Below are positions 36,926-46,226 of a stretch of DNA of 64,000 nucleotides, in pieces. Below the pieces are notes generated by a model that saw only the letters and a program-made list of their open reading frames with translations, ran no database searches and was not told the origin of the DNA. Both the position numbers and the translations under genes were made by a program. The stretch comes from Corynebacterium jeikeium. GTDB lineage: Bacteria > Actinomycetota > Actinomycetes > Mycobacteriales > Mycobacteriaceae. The stretch is taken from contig NZ_CP063195.1 in the NCBI RefSeq assembly GCF_028609885.1, positions 2,294,001 through 2,358,000 on the forward strand. Direction: 5' to 3'. The first letter of the stretch is position 1. Every line of letters begins with the position of its first letter.

Positions 36926-38200
36926 ATGCGCGCCATATCGCTCGCCACAGTCTTCGTGGCCATCGCCGGTTACCTGGTGATTTGGGTTGCCAACAAGGGG
37001 CTGACCACCGCCGGGTACGAAGACTTCATGGTCTACTGGTCGCTGTTCTTCGCGATGACGGGCGTGCTGGACGGGCTGATGCAGGAGACCGCCCGGGCCG
37101 TATCCACCCGGCGCGCAGTGGAAGGCGTCCCGCAGGCCAGCGCCTCGCGGAGGAACACCCCGCGCCCGTTCGCGCTGACGAACTACATCGCCCTGGTTAT
37201 CGGCCTGATAGCGCTCGTCACTGGGCCGATGTGGATCGGCGAACTCGTGCCCGGACTAACCGGGTGGGGGCTGGTGCTCATAGCCATCGGACTGGCCTGT
37301 TATACATTCCAGGCGACGGTCTGCGGGCTACTGTCCGCCAACCACTCGTGGCCGAGTTTCGCCTGGTTAATGGCCATCGATTCCGGAGTGAGGCTGGTGC
37401 TGGCCGTCGTCGCGTGGGCTCTAGGCTGGCAGTTGCTGGCTTACCTGTTCGTCACGGTGATCGGCGCAGCCACCTGGCTGCTGATCCTCGCCTGCTCCCC
37501 CACCGCTAGGGGCACCCTGCGCGACCGAGCGGACGTGCCCACCCGTCCGTTCCTCTCGCGCACGGTCAAAGCCATGGTTGCCTCGGGCGCAAACGCCGTG
37601 ATGATCACCGGCTTCAGCGTACTGCTGCGCTACACCTCGGGCGCGGACGTCGGCCCCGGTGCGCTCGCCGCCACCATCACCGCCATCACGCTCACGCGCG
37701 CACCGATCCTGGTGCCCCTCCAGCGCTTCCAGCCTGCGCTGATCGTGCATTTCACGAAGCACCGCAAGCGCGTCCTGCGTGCTGCCGCGCTGCCCATCGC
37801 CGCGGTGGGGGCCGTCGCAGCCATTGGGGGCATCGCCGCCTACTTCCTCGCCGCACCGCTAATGGGGCTGTTTTTTGACGCCGCCGTGATCTCCTCCCCC
37901 GCCACCCTCGGATGGCTCACTCTCGTCTCCGGGGCGACGGCCGTCCTGATGATCAGCGGCTCGGCAGCGCTCGCGGCGGATCGCCACAACCTCTACACCG
38001 CCGGGTGGCTGATTGCGATTGTCCTGTCGACGGCGGTACTCATGCTGGACTATTCCCCCGATACGCGTGCCATCTGGGCGCTGGCAGTCGGCCCGAGTGT
38101 GGGCGCGGCCGTGCAACTGGGTGTACTAGCGCTAGCCGCTCAAAGCACCGCCCAAGTCTCCGCCCAAGCTCCCGGCCGAGCAAAGAAGACCGAAGCCTAG
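36926..38200 (+). CDS. Polysaccharide-flippase-like membrane protein
   Basis: A 424-residue protein with about twelve hydrophobic segments spread along its length, starting MRAISLATVFVAIAGYLVIW. The layout, with a short Arg-rich loop near residues 60-78, fits the MATE/PST flippase superfamily that exports lipid-linked sugars. The partner pathway is not visible here. It follows the peptidase by 30 bases. Its TAG stop overlaps the stop of the convergent MFS gene within a CTAG. Confidence 0.7.
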   Translation: MRAISLATVFVAIAGYLVIWVANKGLTTAGYEDFMVYWSLFFAMTGVLDGLMQETARAVSTRRAVEGVPQASASRRNTPRPFALTNYIALVIGLIALVTGPMWIGELVPGLTGWGLVLIAIGLACYTFQATVCGLLSANHSWPSFAWLMAIDSGVRLVLAVVAWALGWQLLAYLFVTVIGAATWLLILACSPTARGTLRDRADVPTRPFLSRTVKAMVASGANAVMITGFSVLLRYTSGADVGPGALAATITAITLTRAPILVPLQRFQPALIVHFTKHRKRVLRAAALPIAAVGAVAAIGGIAAYFLAAPLMGLFFDAAVISSPATLGWLTLVSGATAVLMISGSAALAADRHNLYTAGWLIAIVLSTAVLMLDYSPDTRAIWALAVGPSVGAAVQLGVLALAAQSTAQVSAQAPGRAKKTEA

Positions 38201-39573
38201 TTCCGCTGCTGGTCGGGGTTGGGAATGAACTTCTTGGAAGTCAGCGTCACCACAATAAGACCAATGAGAGCAACCACCGCACCAAAGCCCAGCATCTCGG
38301 TGTAGGTGAACCAATCCTTCAGGCGCGACAGAATCATCGGGAAGAAGAAGCCGATGTAGGTGATCGTGTAGAAGAATGCGGTCAATCCGCCGAGGTCGTC
38401 GGCACTGGCTATACGCTGGACTTCCGTCAGGCCGGTGATTAGGCACACGCCATAGCCGGTGCCCAGGATCAGGCCGACGGCGACCGTTCCGGCCAGCGAG
38501 CCGACGTGAGCGGTCCAGGCCGCAACCACCATGCCGATAATCACCAACACCAGGCCGATCTGCTGCGCCTGCGAGTTATTCGGGTTGATGTACTTGGTGG
38601 AAACCTGCTGGATGCCAAAGCCACAGGCCAGCGCGATGGCTGTGATGCCGGCCGAAAACGCGATGGGGTAAGGAACCTGATCCTGCGCCAAGCTCGGCAT
38701 GATTGCATAGGCCACTCCGGCGCAGCCGAAAACCCACGGGGCGATAGGAATCACGGCAGTGAGGAAGCGCGGGTGCCGCAGGGAGGGCACCTTGAGATCC
38801 GACCAGAAGGAGCCCTCCATCTTGAGGTGCGCGTTCTGACGGGTCTCCGGCACGCCGAGGATACCGATCATGGAAACGGCACACAGCAGGATGCTGAGGA
38901 TGTAGGGGGTCTGGCCCGGTGCGGGACCCCACTCCGCTAGCACGCCCGCCAGGGCGGCACCGACGGCAAACCCCAAGGTCAGAGACATGGTTGCACGGCG
39001 AGCCCCAGACCCCTCCTGTGCGCTGGGGTCGAACGATGGGGTGGAAAGCTCCTTGATCCACGCACCGCCTGCGGTCATCACAATGCCAACAGCAAAGCCA
39101 CTAAGCAGTCGACCGGTGAAGATCAGTGGCTCATTCATTTCACCGGCGGCGATGAGGACACTGCCGACGAGGCTGATGACCGGGGCAGGAAGCATAACGA
39201 TGCGGCGACCATAACGGTCCGAAAGCGGACCACACAGCAGCAGACCTGCGGCGATGCCAGCGGCGTAGCAGGCCAAGAGAGCATCTACGAAAACGGAGCC
39301 AAAGACGTTCTCACCCCGGTAGAAGACCATCATCGGAGTGAATTCGTTGCCCGCATAAGCAACCGCCAACACAGCGAAAGCAACCAGCATCCAGTACTTC
39401 TTCTGCGCGCGAGTCTTCGCGCCGCGCGTCGAGGGGGCAACCCTGCGACTGCGCACAGTGTTGCTCCGGTTACGCTGCTTGCTCTGCTCGTTCCGCTCGT
39501 TCTGCTTGCTCTGCCCAATCTGCTCGGGCGTATCCACTTCCCGGTAATTCTCGCCAAATGTGTCCTCGGTCAT
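38197..39573 (-). CDS. MFS transporter
   Basis: A 458-residue permease. A charged, Gln/Asn/Arg-rich N-terminal tail (1-60) precedes about twelve membrane segments. The MFS motif A between segments 2 and 3 reads GPLSDRYGRR. The ATG at 39571-39573 is chosen over a longer frame, as it starts MTEDTFGENY; the ribosome binding site is weak. The substrate is unknown. Confidence 0.85.
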   Translation of the reverse strand: MTEDTFGENYREVDTPEQIGQSKQNERNEQSKQRNRSNTVRSRRVAPSTRGAKTRAQKKYWMLVAFAVLAVAYAGNEFTPMMVFYRGENVFGSVFVDALLACYAAGIAAGLLLCGPLSDRYGRRIVMLPAPVISLVGSVLIAAGEMNEPLIFTGRLLSGFAVGIVMTAGGAWIKELSTPSFDPSAQEGSGARRATMSLTLGFAVGAALAGVLAEWGPAPGQTPYILSILLCAVSMIGILGVPETRQNAHLKMEGSFWSDLKVPSLRHPRFLTAVIPIAPWVFGCAGVAYAIMPSLAQDQVPYPIAFSAGITAIALACGFGIQQVSTKYINPNNSQAQQIGLVLVIIGMVVAAWTAHVGSLAGTVAVGLILGTGYGVCLITGLTEVQRIASADDLGGLTAFFYTITYIGFFFPMILSRLKDWFTYTEMLGFGAVVALIGLIVVTLTSKKFIPNPDQQRN

Positions 39574-39655
39574 AAGGGCAACCCTAGTCACCAGATAGGA
39601 CAGCACCAACGCAACGCTGCAGCTACTGTCGCCCTACCCCCAGTTTTAGTCATGT

Positions 39656-39700
39656 ATTTATTAGTAAATTTTAGAGTCGCGGATCACACTCTTGCGTATC
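39656..39700 (+). promoter_or_regulatory. Candidate operator and promoter of the acyl-CoA dehydrogenase gene
   Basis: An AT-rich ATTTA-TTAG-TAAAT dyad (39656-39669) is followed by a TATCCT -10-like box (39695-39700) nine bases before the ATG, leaving almost no leader. Confidence 0.4.
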
Positions 39701-39709
39701 CTTAATTTC

Positions 39710-41863
39710 ATGTCACCAAACAATTCCGAAAACACGACCGAAAACACCGCAACGACTGATAACTCGGTCACATCCAACTCAGCCGATGGAATTGCTGACA
39801 AGTCTGGAAACAAATTCCGCCGTTCCACCTCTGCGCCTAAGACCTTGTCCACGGCTCCAACAGCCGAAACGCAGGCGTCAATAGCAAAAGCCCTGCAGAC
39901 CGTCCTCGACGGCGACTTCCCGGAAGCGCGCGAGGAAACCCGTAGCCTGCTGGCAGACCCGGACATCCTGCCTCGCACCGACCTCGACCTGGAGCAGTCC
40001 CGCGCCCGCACCACCGAGCAGCTGCAGCGCGTGCTCGAGTCCGGCGTGCCAAACCACGCCTTCCGCGCCGACCAGGGCGGTACAGGCGAAACTGGCCGCT
40101 GCCTAACCTCCATCGAGATGCTGGGGCACGCCGACCTGTCGCTCATGGTGAAGGCCGGAGTGCAGTGGGGTCTGTTCGGCGGCGCCGTCGGCAACCTGGG
40201 AACCGAACGCCACCAGGAGATGGTGGGCAAGCTGATGAACCTCGAAGCCCTCGGATGCTTCGCCATGACCGAGCGCGGCCACGGCTCCGACGTGCAGCAG
40301 CTGGAGACAACGGCGACGTACGACGCGGAGACACAGGAGTTCATCATCAACTCCCCTACCGCCTCCGCCGAGAAGTGGTTCATCGGCAACGCAGCGCGCG
40401 ATGGCCGTTGGGCAGCAGTGTTTGCGCAGCTCATTGTCCCCAAGGCCAAGGGCGAGACCGAATCGCAAGGCGTGCACTGCTTGCTGGTGCGCATCCGCGA
40501 GGACGACGGCTCTGCCATCGACGGTGTGCGCATCGGTGACCACGGCTACAAGGGCGGGCTGAAGGGCGTGGACAACGGCACCATCAGCTTCGACAACCAC
40601 CGCGTGCCCCGCGAAGCTCTGCTGAACCGCTTCGCCGACGTGGACGAGGCCGGCAACTACACCTCCCCCATCGAAAACCCGAACCGCCGCTTCTTTACGA
40701 TGCTCGGAGCCCTGGTGCGCGGGCGTGTGACCGTGGGAGCTGCCGCAGGCGCGGCCGCCCGCACCGCGCTGGACATTGCTGTGACGTACGCGAACCTGCG
40801 GCGTCAGTTTGCTCCCGACGATTCGCTACCCGAAAACCGCCTGATCGAGCACCGTTGGCACCGCCTGCGCCTCATCCCGCGAGTGGCCCGCGCCTACGGC
40901 CTGCAGTTCGCCACGAACAAGCTGATCGCGCGCGTGCACGAGCTGGACCAGCGGGGCGTGGAACCGACCGAATACACCAAGGAGCAGCAGGCCGACCAGC
41001 GCGAAGTTGAAGCGCACGCCGCAGCGTTGAAGGCCGCCAACACCGCGCACGCCACCGACGCGATCCAGGAGGCCCGAGAGGCCTGCGGCGGAGCGGGCTA
41101 CATGGCGGAGAACCTGCTGACCACGCTCAAGGCGGACTCGGATGTGTTCACCACCTTCGAGGGCGACAACGTGGTGATGATGCAGCTGGCGGCGAAGGAG
41201 CTAATGACGGGCTTCGCCAAGGAGCTCGGCGGACTGAACCCGATGGAGATGGTGCGCTTCGGCCTGGATAGCTTCAGCACCCTGTTGCGCCGCCGCACCG
41301 CCGCGGACGCGCTGATCCAGAACCTGGTGGATACGTTCAGCGACTCCGAGGAGACCTCGCTATTCGACCCGGCCTACCAAATCAACCTACTGAGCGAGCG
41401 GGAGGATCGCCTGATGCGCTCCCTCGCCCGCCGCCTGCGCCCCGCCCGCAAGATGGATGTGGACGAAGCGGCGAAGGTGGTCGATCAGGCGCAGGATCAC
41501 CTGCTGGCCGTCGGCTGGGCGCACGTGGATCGCATCGTGTTCGAGGCCTTCGTGGAGGCAGAGTCCAAGCTGGATTCGGAAGACGCGCAGCGCGTGCTGG
41601 AGCAGGTGCGCCTGGTGTACTTCCTCAGTTGCATCGTGGATAACGCCAGCTGGTACCTGGAGCAGAACCTGCTGACGGGTACTCGCACCAAGGCCGCCCG
41701 CGCAGCGCTGAACGACCTGGTGGATTCTTTGGGCCCTTGGTCGCAAACGCTGGTGGACGCCTTCGGCATCCCGGACCACATCACGGATCTGAAGCTAATG
41801 GAGGACTACGAAGCGATGGTTCCCAAGTACGAGTCGGACCCCGCCGCGGGGCAGGCGGAGTAA
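39710..41863 (+). CDS. Acyl-CoA dehydrogenase/oxidase
   Basis: A 717-residue FAD enzyme of the acyl-CoA dehydrogenase superfamily. The length and the extra C-terminal domain are those of acyl-CoA oxidases. FAD/substrate motifs include GCFAMTERGHGSDVQQLETTA and SPTASAEKWFIGNAA; the catalytic Glu lies in FTTFEGDNVVMMQ. It would carry out the first step of beta-oxidation. Start at ATG 39710 (MSPNNSEN), with no ribosome binding site; a CTG/ATG further up is not supported. The N-terminal 50 residues are Asn/Thr/Ser-rich. Confidence 0.88.
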   Translation: MSPNNSENTTENTATTDNSVTSNSADGIADKSGNKFRRSTSAPKTLSTAPTAETQASIAKALQTVLDGDFPEAREETRSLLADPDILPRTDLDLEQSRARTTEQLQRVLESGVPNHAFRADQGGTGETGRCLTSIEMLGHADLSLMVKAGVQWGLFGGAVGNLGTERHQEMVGKLMNLEALGCFAMTERGHGSDVQQLETTATYDAETQEFIINSPTASAEKWFIGNAARDGRWAAVFAQLIVPKAKGETESQGVHCLLVRIREDDGSAIDGVRIGDHGYKGGLKGVDNGTISFDNHRVPREALLNRFADVDEAGNYTSPIENPNRRFFTMLGALVRGRVTVGAAAGAAARTALDIAVTYANLRRQFAPDDSLPENRLIEHRWHRLRLIPRVARAYGLQFATNKLIARVHELDQRGVEPTEYTKEQQADQREVEAHAAALKAANTAHATDAIQEAREACGGAGYMAENLLTTLKADSDVFTTFEGDNVVMMQLAAKELMTGFAKELGGLNPMEMVRFGLDSFSTLLRRRTAADALIQNLVDTFSDSEETSLFDPAYQINLLSEREDRLMRSLARRLRPARKMDVDEAAKVVDQAQDHLLAVGWAHVDRIVFEAFVEAESKLDSEDAQRVLEQVRLVYFLSCIVDNASWYLEQNLLTGTRTKAARAALNDLVDSLGPWSQTLVDAFGIPDHITDLKLMEDYEAMVPKYESDPAAGQAE

Positions 41864-41948
41864 CCGCGCACGCGAACACCTGCGTTTTATGGCACCGTTT
41901 AATGGCACCGGGGCCAAGCCGCACCTTGGCGCGTCGTATTCTTAGGTA

Positions 41949-43412
41949 ATGAGCTCTACCTCCTCCACCTCTCCAGATAGCGCCAGTTCACACGCGAACT
42001 CGCGCACCGGCGATGCCAAGCTAGGCAACGGACTGAAGGTGCGCCACCTCACGATGATGGGCTTGGGCTCCACAATCGGTGCTGGGCTATTCCTAGGCAC
42101 CGGCGTGGGCATCGAGGCCGCCGGCCCTGCCGTGCTGCTGGCTTACATCGTCGCGGGCTTCATCGCCATCCTCGTGATGCAGATGCTGGGCGAGATGGGC
42201 ACCGTCATCCCCGCTTCCGGTTCCTTCTCCGAATACGCGGAACACGGCATCGGGCGCTGGGCTGGCTTCACACAAGGTTGGATTTACTGGCTCGCGACGG
42301 TGGCAGTGCTCGGCGCCGAAATTACTGGTGCGGCGAGCTTTATGGGGGCATGGTTCGGTATTGACGCCTGGATCCCCGCCGCCGCATGCGTGCTTTTCTT
42401 CGGAGTGGTGAACCTCCTGCAGATCCGCGCCTTCGGCGAGTTCGAGTTCTGGTTCGCCTTCATCAAGGTAGCCGTGCTGGTGGCTTTCCTAGTCATCGGC
42501 TTCCTGCTGGTCTTCGGTCTCTTGCCAGGACATACCTTCATCGGCACGGAGGTCTTCACCGCCGATGGCTTTATGCCCAATGGCATGGGCGGCGTGGCCA
42601 CGGCGATTCTGGCGGTGGCATTCGCCTTCGGAGGCATTGAGGTCGTAGCCATCGCTTCTGCAGAATCCGAGAATCCCCAGCGCTCGCTGATCAACGCGGT
42701 GCGCTCCACCATCACCCGCATCTCGCTGTTCTACCTGGGTTCGGTGCTAGTGATTACTTTCCTGCTCCCCCACTCTTCCCTGGGGCAGGCGGAAAGCGCA
42801 GCCGATAGTCCCTTCACTCGGGTGCTAAATCTGGCTGGCATTCCGGGCGTCGTCGGTTTCATGGAAGCCATTATTGTTTTGGCGCTACTGTCCGCCTTCA
42901 ACGCGCAGATCTATGCCTCCAGCCGCATGATGTTTTCCCTTGCCAAGCGCCACGAGGCGCCCCAGGTTTTCACCCGCGTCGACGGTCGAGGAGTGCCTGT
43001 CGCCGCGATTCTTCTCTCGGTGTGTTTGTCCATCGTGATGGTAGTGCTGAACTACCTGGATACGGGCTGGTTGCTGACATTCATGCTGAATTCCGCGGGA
43101 GCTTCACTGTTGATCGTCTGGACGTTCATCGTCGTCTCCCAGCTGCGCCTGCGCCGCCGCCTGGAGCAACACGCGGGCGAAGCGTTGCCGATCCGCATGT
43201 GGGGTTTCCCCTGGCTGACCATCGCCACGTTGGTTGTGTTGGCAGGGCTGGCTTTGCTAATGCTGACGGATCCAGATTCCCGTGTGCAGCTGTTTTCTGC
43301 AGCGACGATGTTCGCGATCCTGGTGGTGGCCAGCTTCGCCAATTCCGCCATCCGTGGGCTGAGCCCCTTCGAGAAACTGCCTCTGCCGGAGATTTCCCCA
43401 CAGTCCCGCTAA
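41949..43412 (+). CDS. Amino-acid permease (APC family)
   Basis: A 487-residue transporter with about twelve membrane segments. The first segment has the substrate-binding motif GLGSTIGAGLFLGTGVGI, and MLGEMGTVIPASGSFSEYAEHGIGRWAGF is typical of the amino acid transporter (AAT) group. The specific amino acid cannot be told. Hydrophilic ends lie in the cytoplasm. Confidence 0.9.
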   Translation: MSSTSSTSPDSASSHANSRTGDAKLGNGLKVRHLTMMGLGSTIGAGLFLGTGVGIEAAGPAVLLAYIVAGFIAILVMQMLGEMGTVIPASGSFSEYAEHGIGRWAGFTQGWIYWLATVAVLGAEITGAASFMGAWFGIDAWIPAAACVLFFGVVNLLQIRAFGEFEFWFAFIKVAVLVAFLVIGFLLVFGLLPGHTFIGTEVFTADGFMPNGMGGVATAILAVAFAFGGIEVVAIASAESENPQRSLINAVRSTITRISLFYLGSVLVITFLLPHSSLGQAESAADSPFTRVLNLAGIPGVVGFMEAIIVLALLSAFNAQIYASSRMMFSLAKRHEAPQVFTRVDGRGVPVAAILLSVCLSIVMVVLNYLDTGWLLTFMLNSAGASLLIVWTFIVVSQLRLRRRLEQHAGEALPIRMWGFPWLTIATLVVLAGLALLMLTDPDSRVQLFSAATMFAILVVASFANSAIRGLSPFEKLPLPEISPQSR

Positions 43413-43422
43413 CCGGTTTCTC

Positions 43423-43478
43423 CTGCTAGCGTCCGCCAGCCACATGCCCTATTGGGCTCGACGCAGGCGCGCTAGCAG
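43423..43478. other. Spaced inverted repeat after the permease gene
   Basis: CTGCTAGCG (43423-43431) and CGCTAGCAG (43470-43478) are 9-bp inverted repeats 38 bases apart, in the gap between convergent genes. It could be a weak bidirectional terminator. Confidence 0.45.
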
Positions 43479-43504
43479 CAACCGCTAAACGAGCAACTCT
43501 CGCC

Positions 43505-43792
43505 TTAGCGAGAAAGACTGCCGTAGTATGGCGCGTCGGAGTTCTGAGCGCCAACTAGGCCGTAAATAACGGCCCAGATGAGTCCCAGCGGTGCAAAGAG
43601 GGGGAAGCGCAGCCAAGCCGGGGTGTTTTCCCAGATGGTGTTCACTGAGCCGAGCGGGGACTTGGTGTTCGGAGTTTCTGCAGCCTGTACTTGAGTGGTG
43701 GGGGTGTGGGTTTCGGCCTGGGCAGGCGTGGCGAGACACGCGGTGACGGTTGCGGCGGTAACACCAGCGATGAGCGACTTGCGAATCTTCAT
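43505..43792 (-). CDS. Small exported protein with a C-terminal membrane segment
   Basis: A 95-residue protein with a clear signal peptide (MKIRKSLIAGVTAATVTACLATPAQA, cut after AQA), a Thr/Pro-rich stretch, and a hydrophobic segment (about 62-80, FPLFAPLGLIWAVIYGLVG). The ATG at 43790-43792 has AAAGGA upstream; a start 14 codons earlier would spoil the signal peptide. Function unknown. Confidence 0.75.
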   Translation of the reverse strand: MKIRKSLIAGVTAATVTACLATPAQAETHTPTTQVQAAETPNTKSPLGSVNTIWENTPAWLRFPLFAPLGLIWAVIYGLVGAQNSDAPYYGSLSR

Positions 43793-43886
43793 TGGGGAAG
43801 AATCCTTTCCGTTGGAAGTGCTTTGTTTAGCCAAACGCTTATGGGTGGCGAAACGTTAGCGGTCGCTAGCAATCACAAAGAAGTCT

Positions 43887-43952
43887 GAAGCGTCCTGGGT
43901 TTATTTCCTACCTCAGCTAAAGAAGGGTTGGACAATAGACTTAGGACGCTTC
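43887..43952. repeat. 10-bp inverted repeat at the left edge of the MmpL block
   Basis: GAAGCGTCCT (43887-43896) and AGGACGCTTC (43943-43952) are a perfect inverted repeat 46 bases apart, in AT-richer sequence just past the 3' end of mmpL. It may be a relic of an insertion sequence end or a large hairpin. Confidence 0.55.
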
Positions 43953-44063
43953 GAACCGTTCCAATATTCCAACTCTCTCACGCATCGCATACCTACGCGC
44001 GTCTAGTCGTTGTCCGAGGAGTGCATCAGTTGCACTGGGTAGATGTTCACGATGTCAGCGTTA

Positions 44064-46223
44064 TCAAATAGCCATGGGGATTGACTCTGGGTATCGGATG
44101 TCATCGTCCGCACCTCCTCTCAAATCTGCCGTAATACTGGGCGATCCACCCCACACACTGGGGCCGATGAGTGTGAGAACCGAGGGCAACAGGAGTGGGC
44201 GGACAATCAACGCGTCCATTGCCACGGCCATGGCGAGACCCAAACCAATTTCACGCACGATGCTGATCTCCGCAACCATGAACGAAAGAAATACTCCGAT
44301 CATGATGATCGCCGCGAAGATTACCAACCGCGATGTCTTCGCGATTCCGAGAGAAATGGCATGTCTATGACGCGTGGTCTTAACAAACTCTTCTTTCATA
44401 CGGGACGCCATAAGCACCATGTAGTCCATCGATAGGCCAAAGACGATGGCGAAGATAACGATCGGGGTGACCGAGTTGATGGAATCACCCGTCACGGCTT
44501 TCCATATAAAGGACAACAGTCCCATCGCTGCAGAGACCACCAGTCCGTTGAGGGCAACCGCGAGGACGGGCAGGCGCCACGAGCGGAATGCCCAGCCCAG
44601 CAGGGCCAACGAGATGAGCACCACGGCTGCGATGATCCAGGGAATGGAGCTTTCGACCAAGCGGTCGAAATCATCCCCCTGGGCGGTGGCTCCCGAGACG
44701 TAGACATCAGCCTGGTCGCCTGTGAGATCTTTAATATCTCGGATCATCTCGTGGGCGTCATCAGAATCCGGCAGTCCCGTCGAGGTGACGAGCACGCGAG
44801 AGTAATTCACTGACTGTTGCGATCCCGATAGTGGGTAGGGGGAGAACTTTTCCTCTGGCGTCCCCGGGACAAGCACCTGATCGACGTTGCTGACGCCACC
44901 AAGTTGGTCGGCGAATGCTGTGGCTTTCGCCTGCACGTCTTCAGCTGATTCGCCCGGTGCCCCTTCGAAGGTCACGCTCGTGGGGAACAAGGCGCGGGCA
45001 TCGAGTTCGGACTGGATCGCTTCGATGCCCTCACGGGAATCCTTGCCCTCTGGGAGGATCGACGCGCTGGCGACTGGGACCTGCAGCTTGATTCCGGCCA
45101 ACGGTGCGGCACATACGAGCAGTGGAACGACGACCGCGAGAGCCACGATGGCTGGTTTGGTCAGTGCGGTGCGGAGCATCGGTGAATCTTTTTCCTCCTC
45201 GATAACCAGCGCGTCGTGGAAGCCCGGCAGTTTGCCGAAGAAGAGTCGGTCGCCGAGCGCGGTGATGATGGCCGGCACCAGGGTGGACAGAGCAAGCAGC
45301 GCAATCGTCGTCACAATGATCCCTGCCAACGCAATAGAAGAAAAGACCATATTCCGTGCGATAAACAGGGCGCACAAGGCGGCGATGACGCTCAGGCCGC
45401 CAAAGCGGATGGCATGCCCTGCGGTACGGGTCGTTCCACGCAACGCGTCCGATTTGTCCATTCCTGCATGGATATTCTCCTTGTACCGAGCAATAAGGAA
45501 TAGGCAATAGTCCACACTCACGGCTAAGCCAATCAAAGAGGCACCGGTGATGTACATGTTCGACACATCCATGAATTGGGCAATCACCGTACCGGCACCT
45601 TGTGTGCCTGCCAAGCAGATTCCCGCGGTGACCAGAGTGACCAAGGTCGGCCCAACAGCGCGATAGATGAATAGCAGCACAAGAATCAGCAGCGGGAAGG
45701 CAATCATTTCCGCGTGCAGGGCGTCCTTCTGGGACTGAATATTCAAGTCGTAGTCCAGTGCTGCGGCACCCGTGACGTGACTTTCTACCGAGGTGCCTTC
45801 GATAGCCTCAGCGACCTTTCCGCGAAGCGTTGGCACCATATTCTGTGTCGTCGTGTTGTCGGCGTCGAAGCCGACTTGGACGATCTGCGTCTGCCCGGAG
45901 TCAGAACCGAGCTGCGCGACTTGTCGTCCATCCGTCACATGCTCAACGTGTGGCAGCTCGTGGATGGCAGTTTCCACGGCGTCCAGTGTTGAAGAACCGA
46001 CGGTCTCGTCGGAGGTGAGCACGACGGAGAGTTCATTGTCGGCGTCGCCGAAGGCCTCGCGGTTGACGTCTTGGCCGGCGAACGATTGACCGTGTTGGTC
46101 ATTAAAACCGCCGGCTTTGACGGCGTCGTTAAGATGCCATGCACCGACCGCGCTGAGGACGAACACTACTGACCACAGGAGAATCACGAGCTTGGCGTGA
46201 CGCTGAACAAACGTAAGAATCAT
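44064..46223 (-). CDS. MmpL-family RND transporter
   Basis: A 719-residue exporter with the duplicated RND plan: segment 1 (about 12-32), a large outside loop, segments 2-6 (about 170-335), segment 7 (about 360-380), a second outside loop and segments 8-12 (about 530-690). DYCLFLIARYKE and GLSMDYMVLMASRMKEE are the paired family motifs. MmpL proteins move lipids or hydrophobic drugs across the membrane. GGGAGG lies nine bases before the ATG. It begins three bases after the acyltransferase stop, so the two are coupled. Confidence 0.92.
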   Translation of the reverse strand: MILTFVQRHAKLVILLWSVVFVLSAVGAWHLNDAVKAGGFNDQHGQSFAGQDVNREAFGDADNELSVVLTSDETVGSSTLDAVETAIHELPHVEHVTDGRQVAQLGSDSGQTQIVQVGFDADNTTTQNMVPTLRGKVAEAIEGTSVESHVTGAAALDYDLNIQSQKDALHAEMIAFPLLILVLLFIYRAVGPTLVTLVTAGICLAGTQGAGTVIAQFMDVSNMYITGASLIGLAVSVDYCLFLIARYKENIHAGMDKSDALRGTTRTAGHAIRFGGLSVIAALCALFIARNMVFSSIALAGIIVTTIALLALSTLVPAIITALGDRLFFGKLPGFHDALVIEEEKDSPMLRTALTKPAIVALAVVVPLLVCAAPLAGIKLQVPVASASILPEGKDSREGIEAIQSELDARALFPTSVTFEGAPGESAEDVQAKATAFADQLGGVSNVDQVLVPGTPEEKFSPYPLSGSQQSVNYSRVLVTSTGLPDSDDAHEMIRDIKDLTGDQADVYVSGATAQGDDFDRLVESSIPWIIAAVVLISLALLGWAFRSWRLPVLAVALNGLVVSAAMGLLSFIWKAVTGDSINSVTPIVIFAIVFGLSMDYMVLMASRMKEEFVKTTRHRHAISLGIAKTSRLVIFAAIIMIGVFLSFMVAEISIVREIGLGLAMAVAMDALIVRPLLLPSVLTLIGPSVWGGSPSITADLRGGADDDIRYPESIPMAI

Positions 46224-46226
46224 GGG

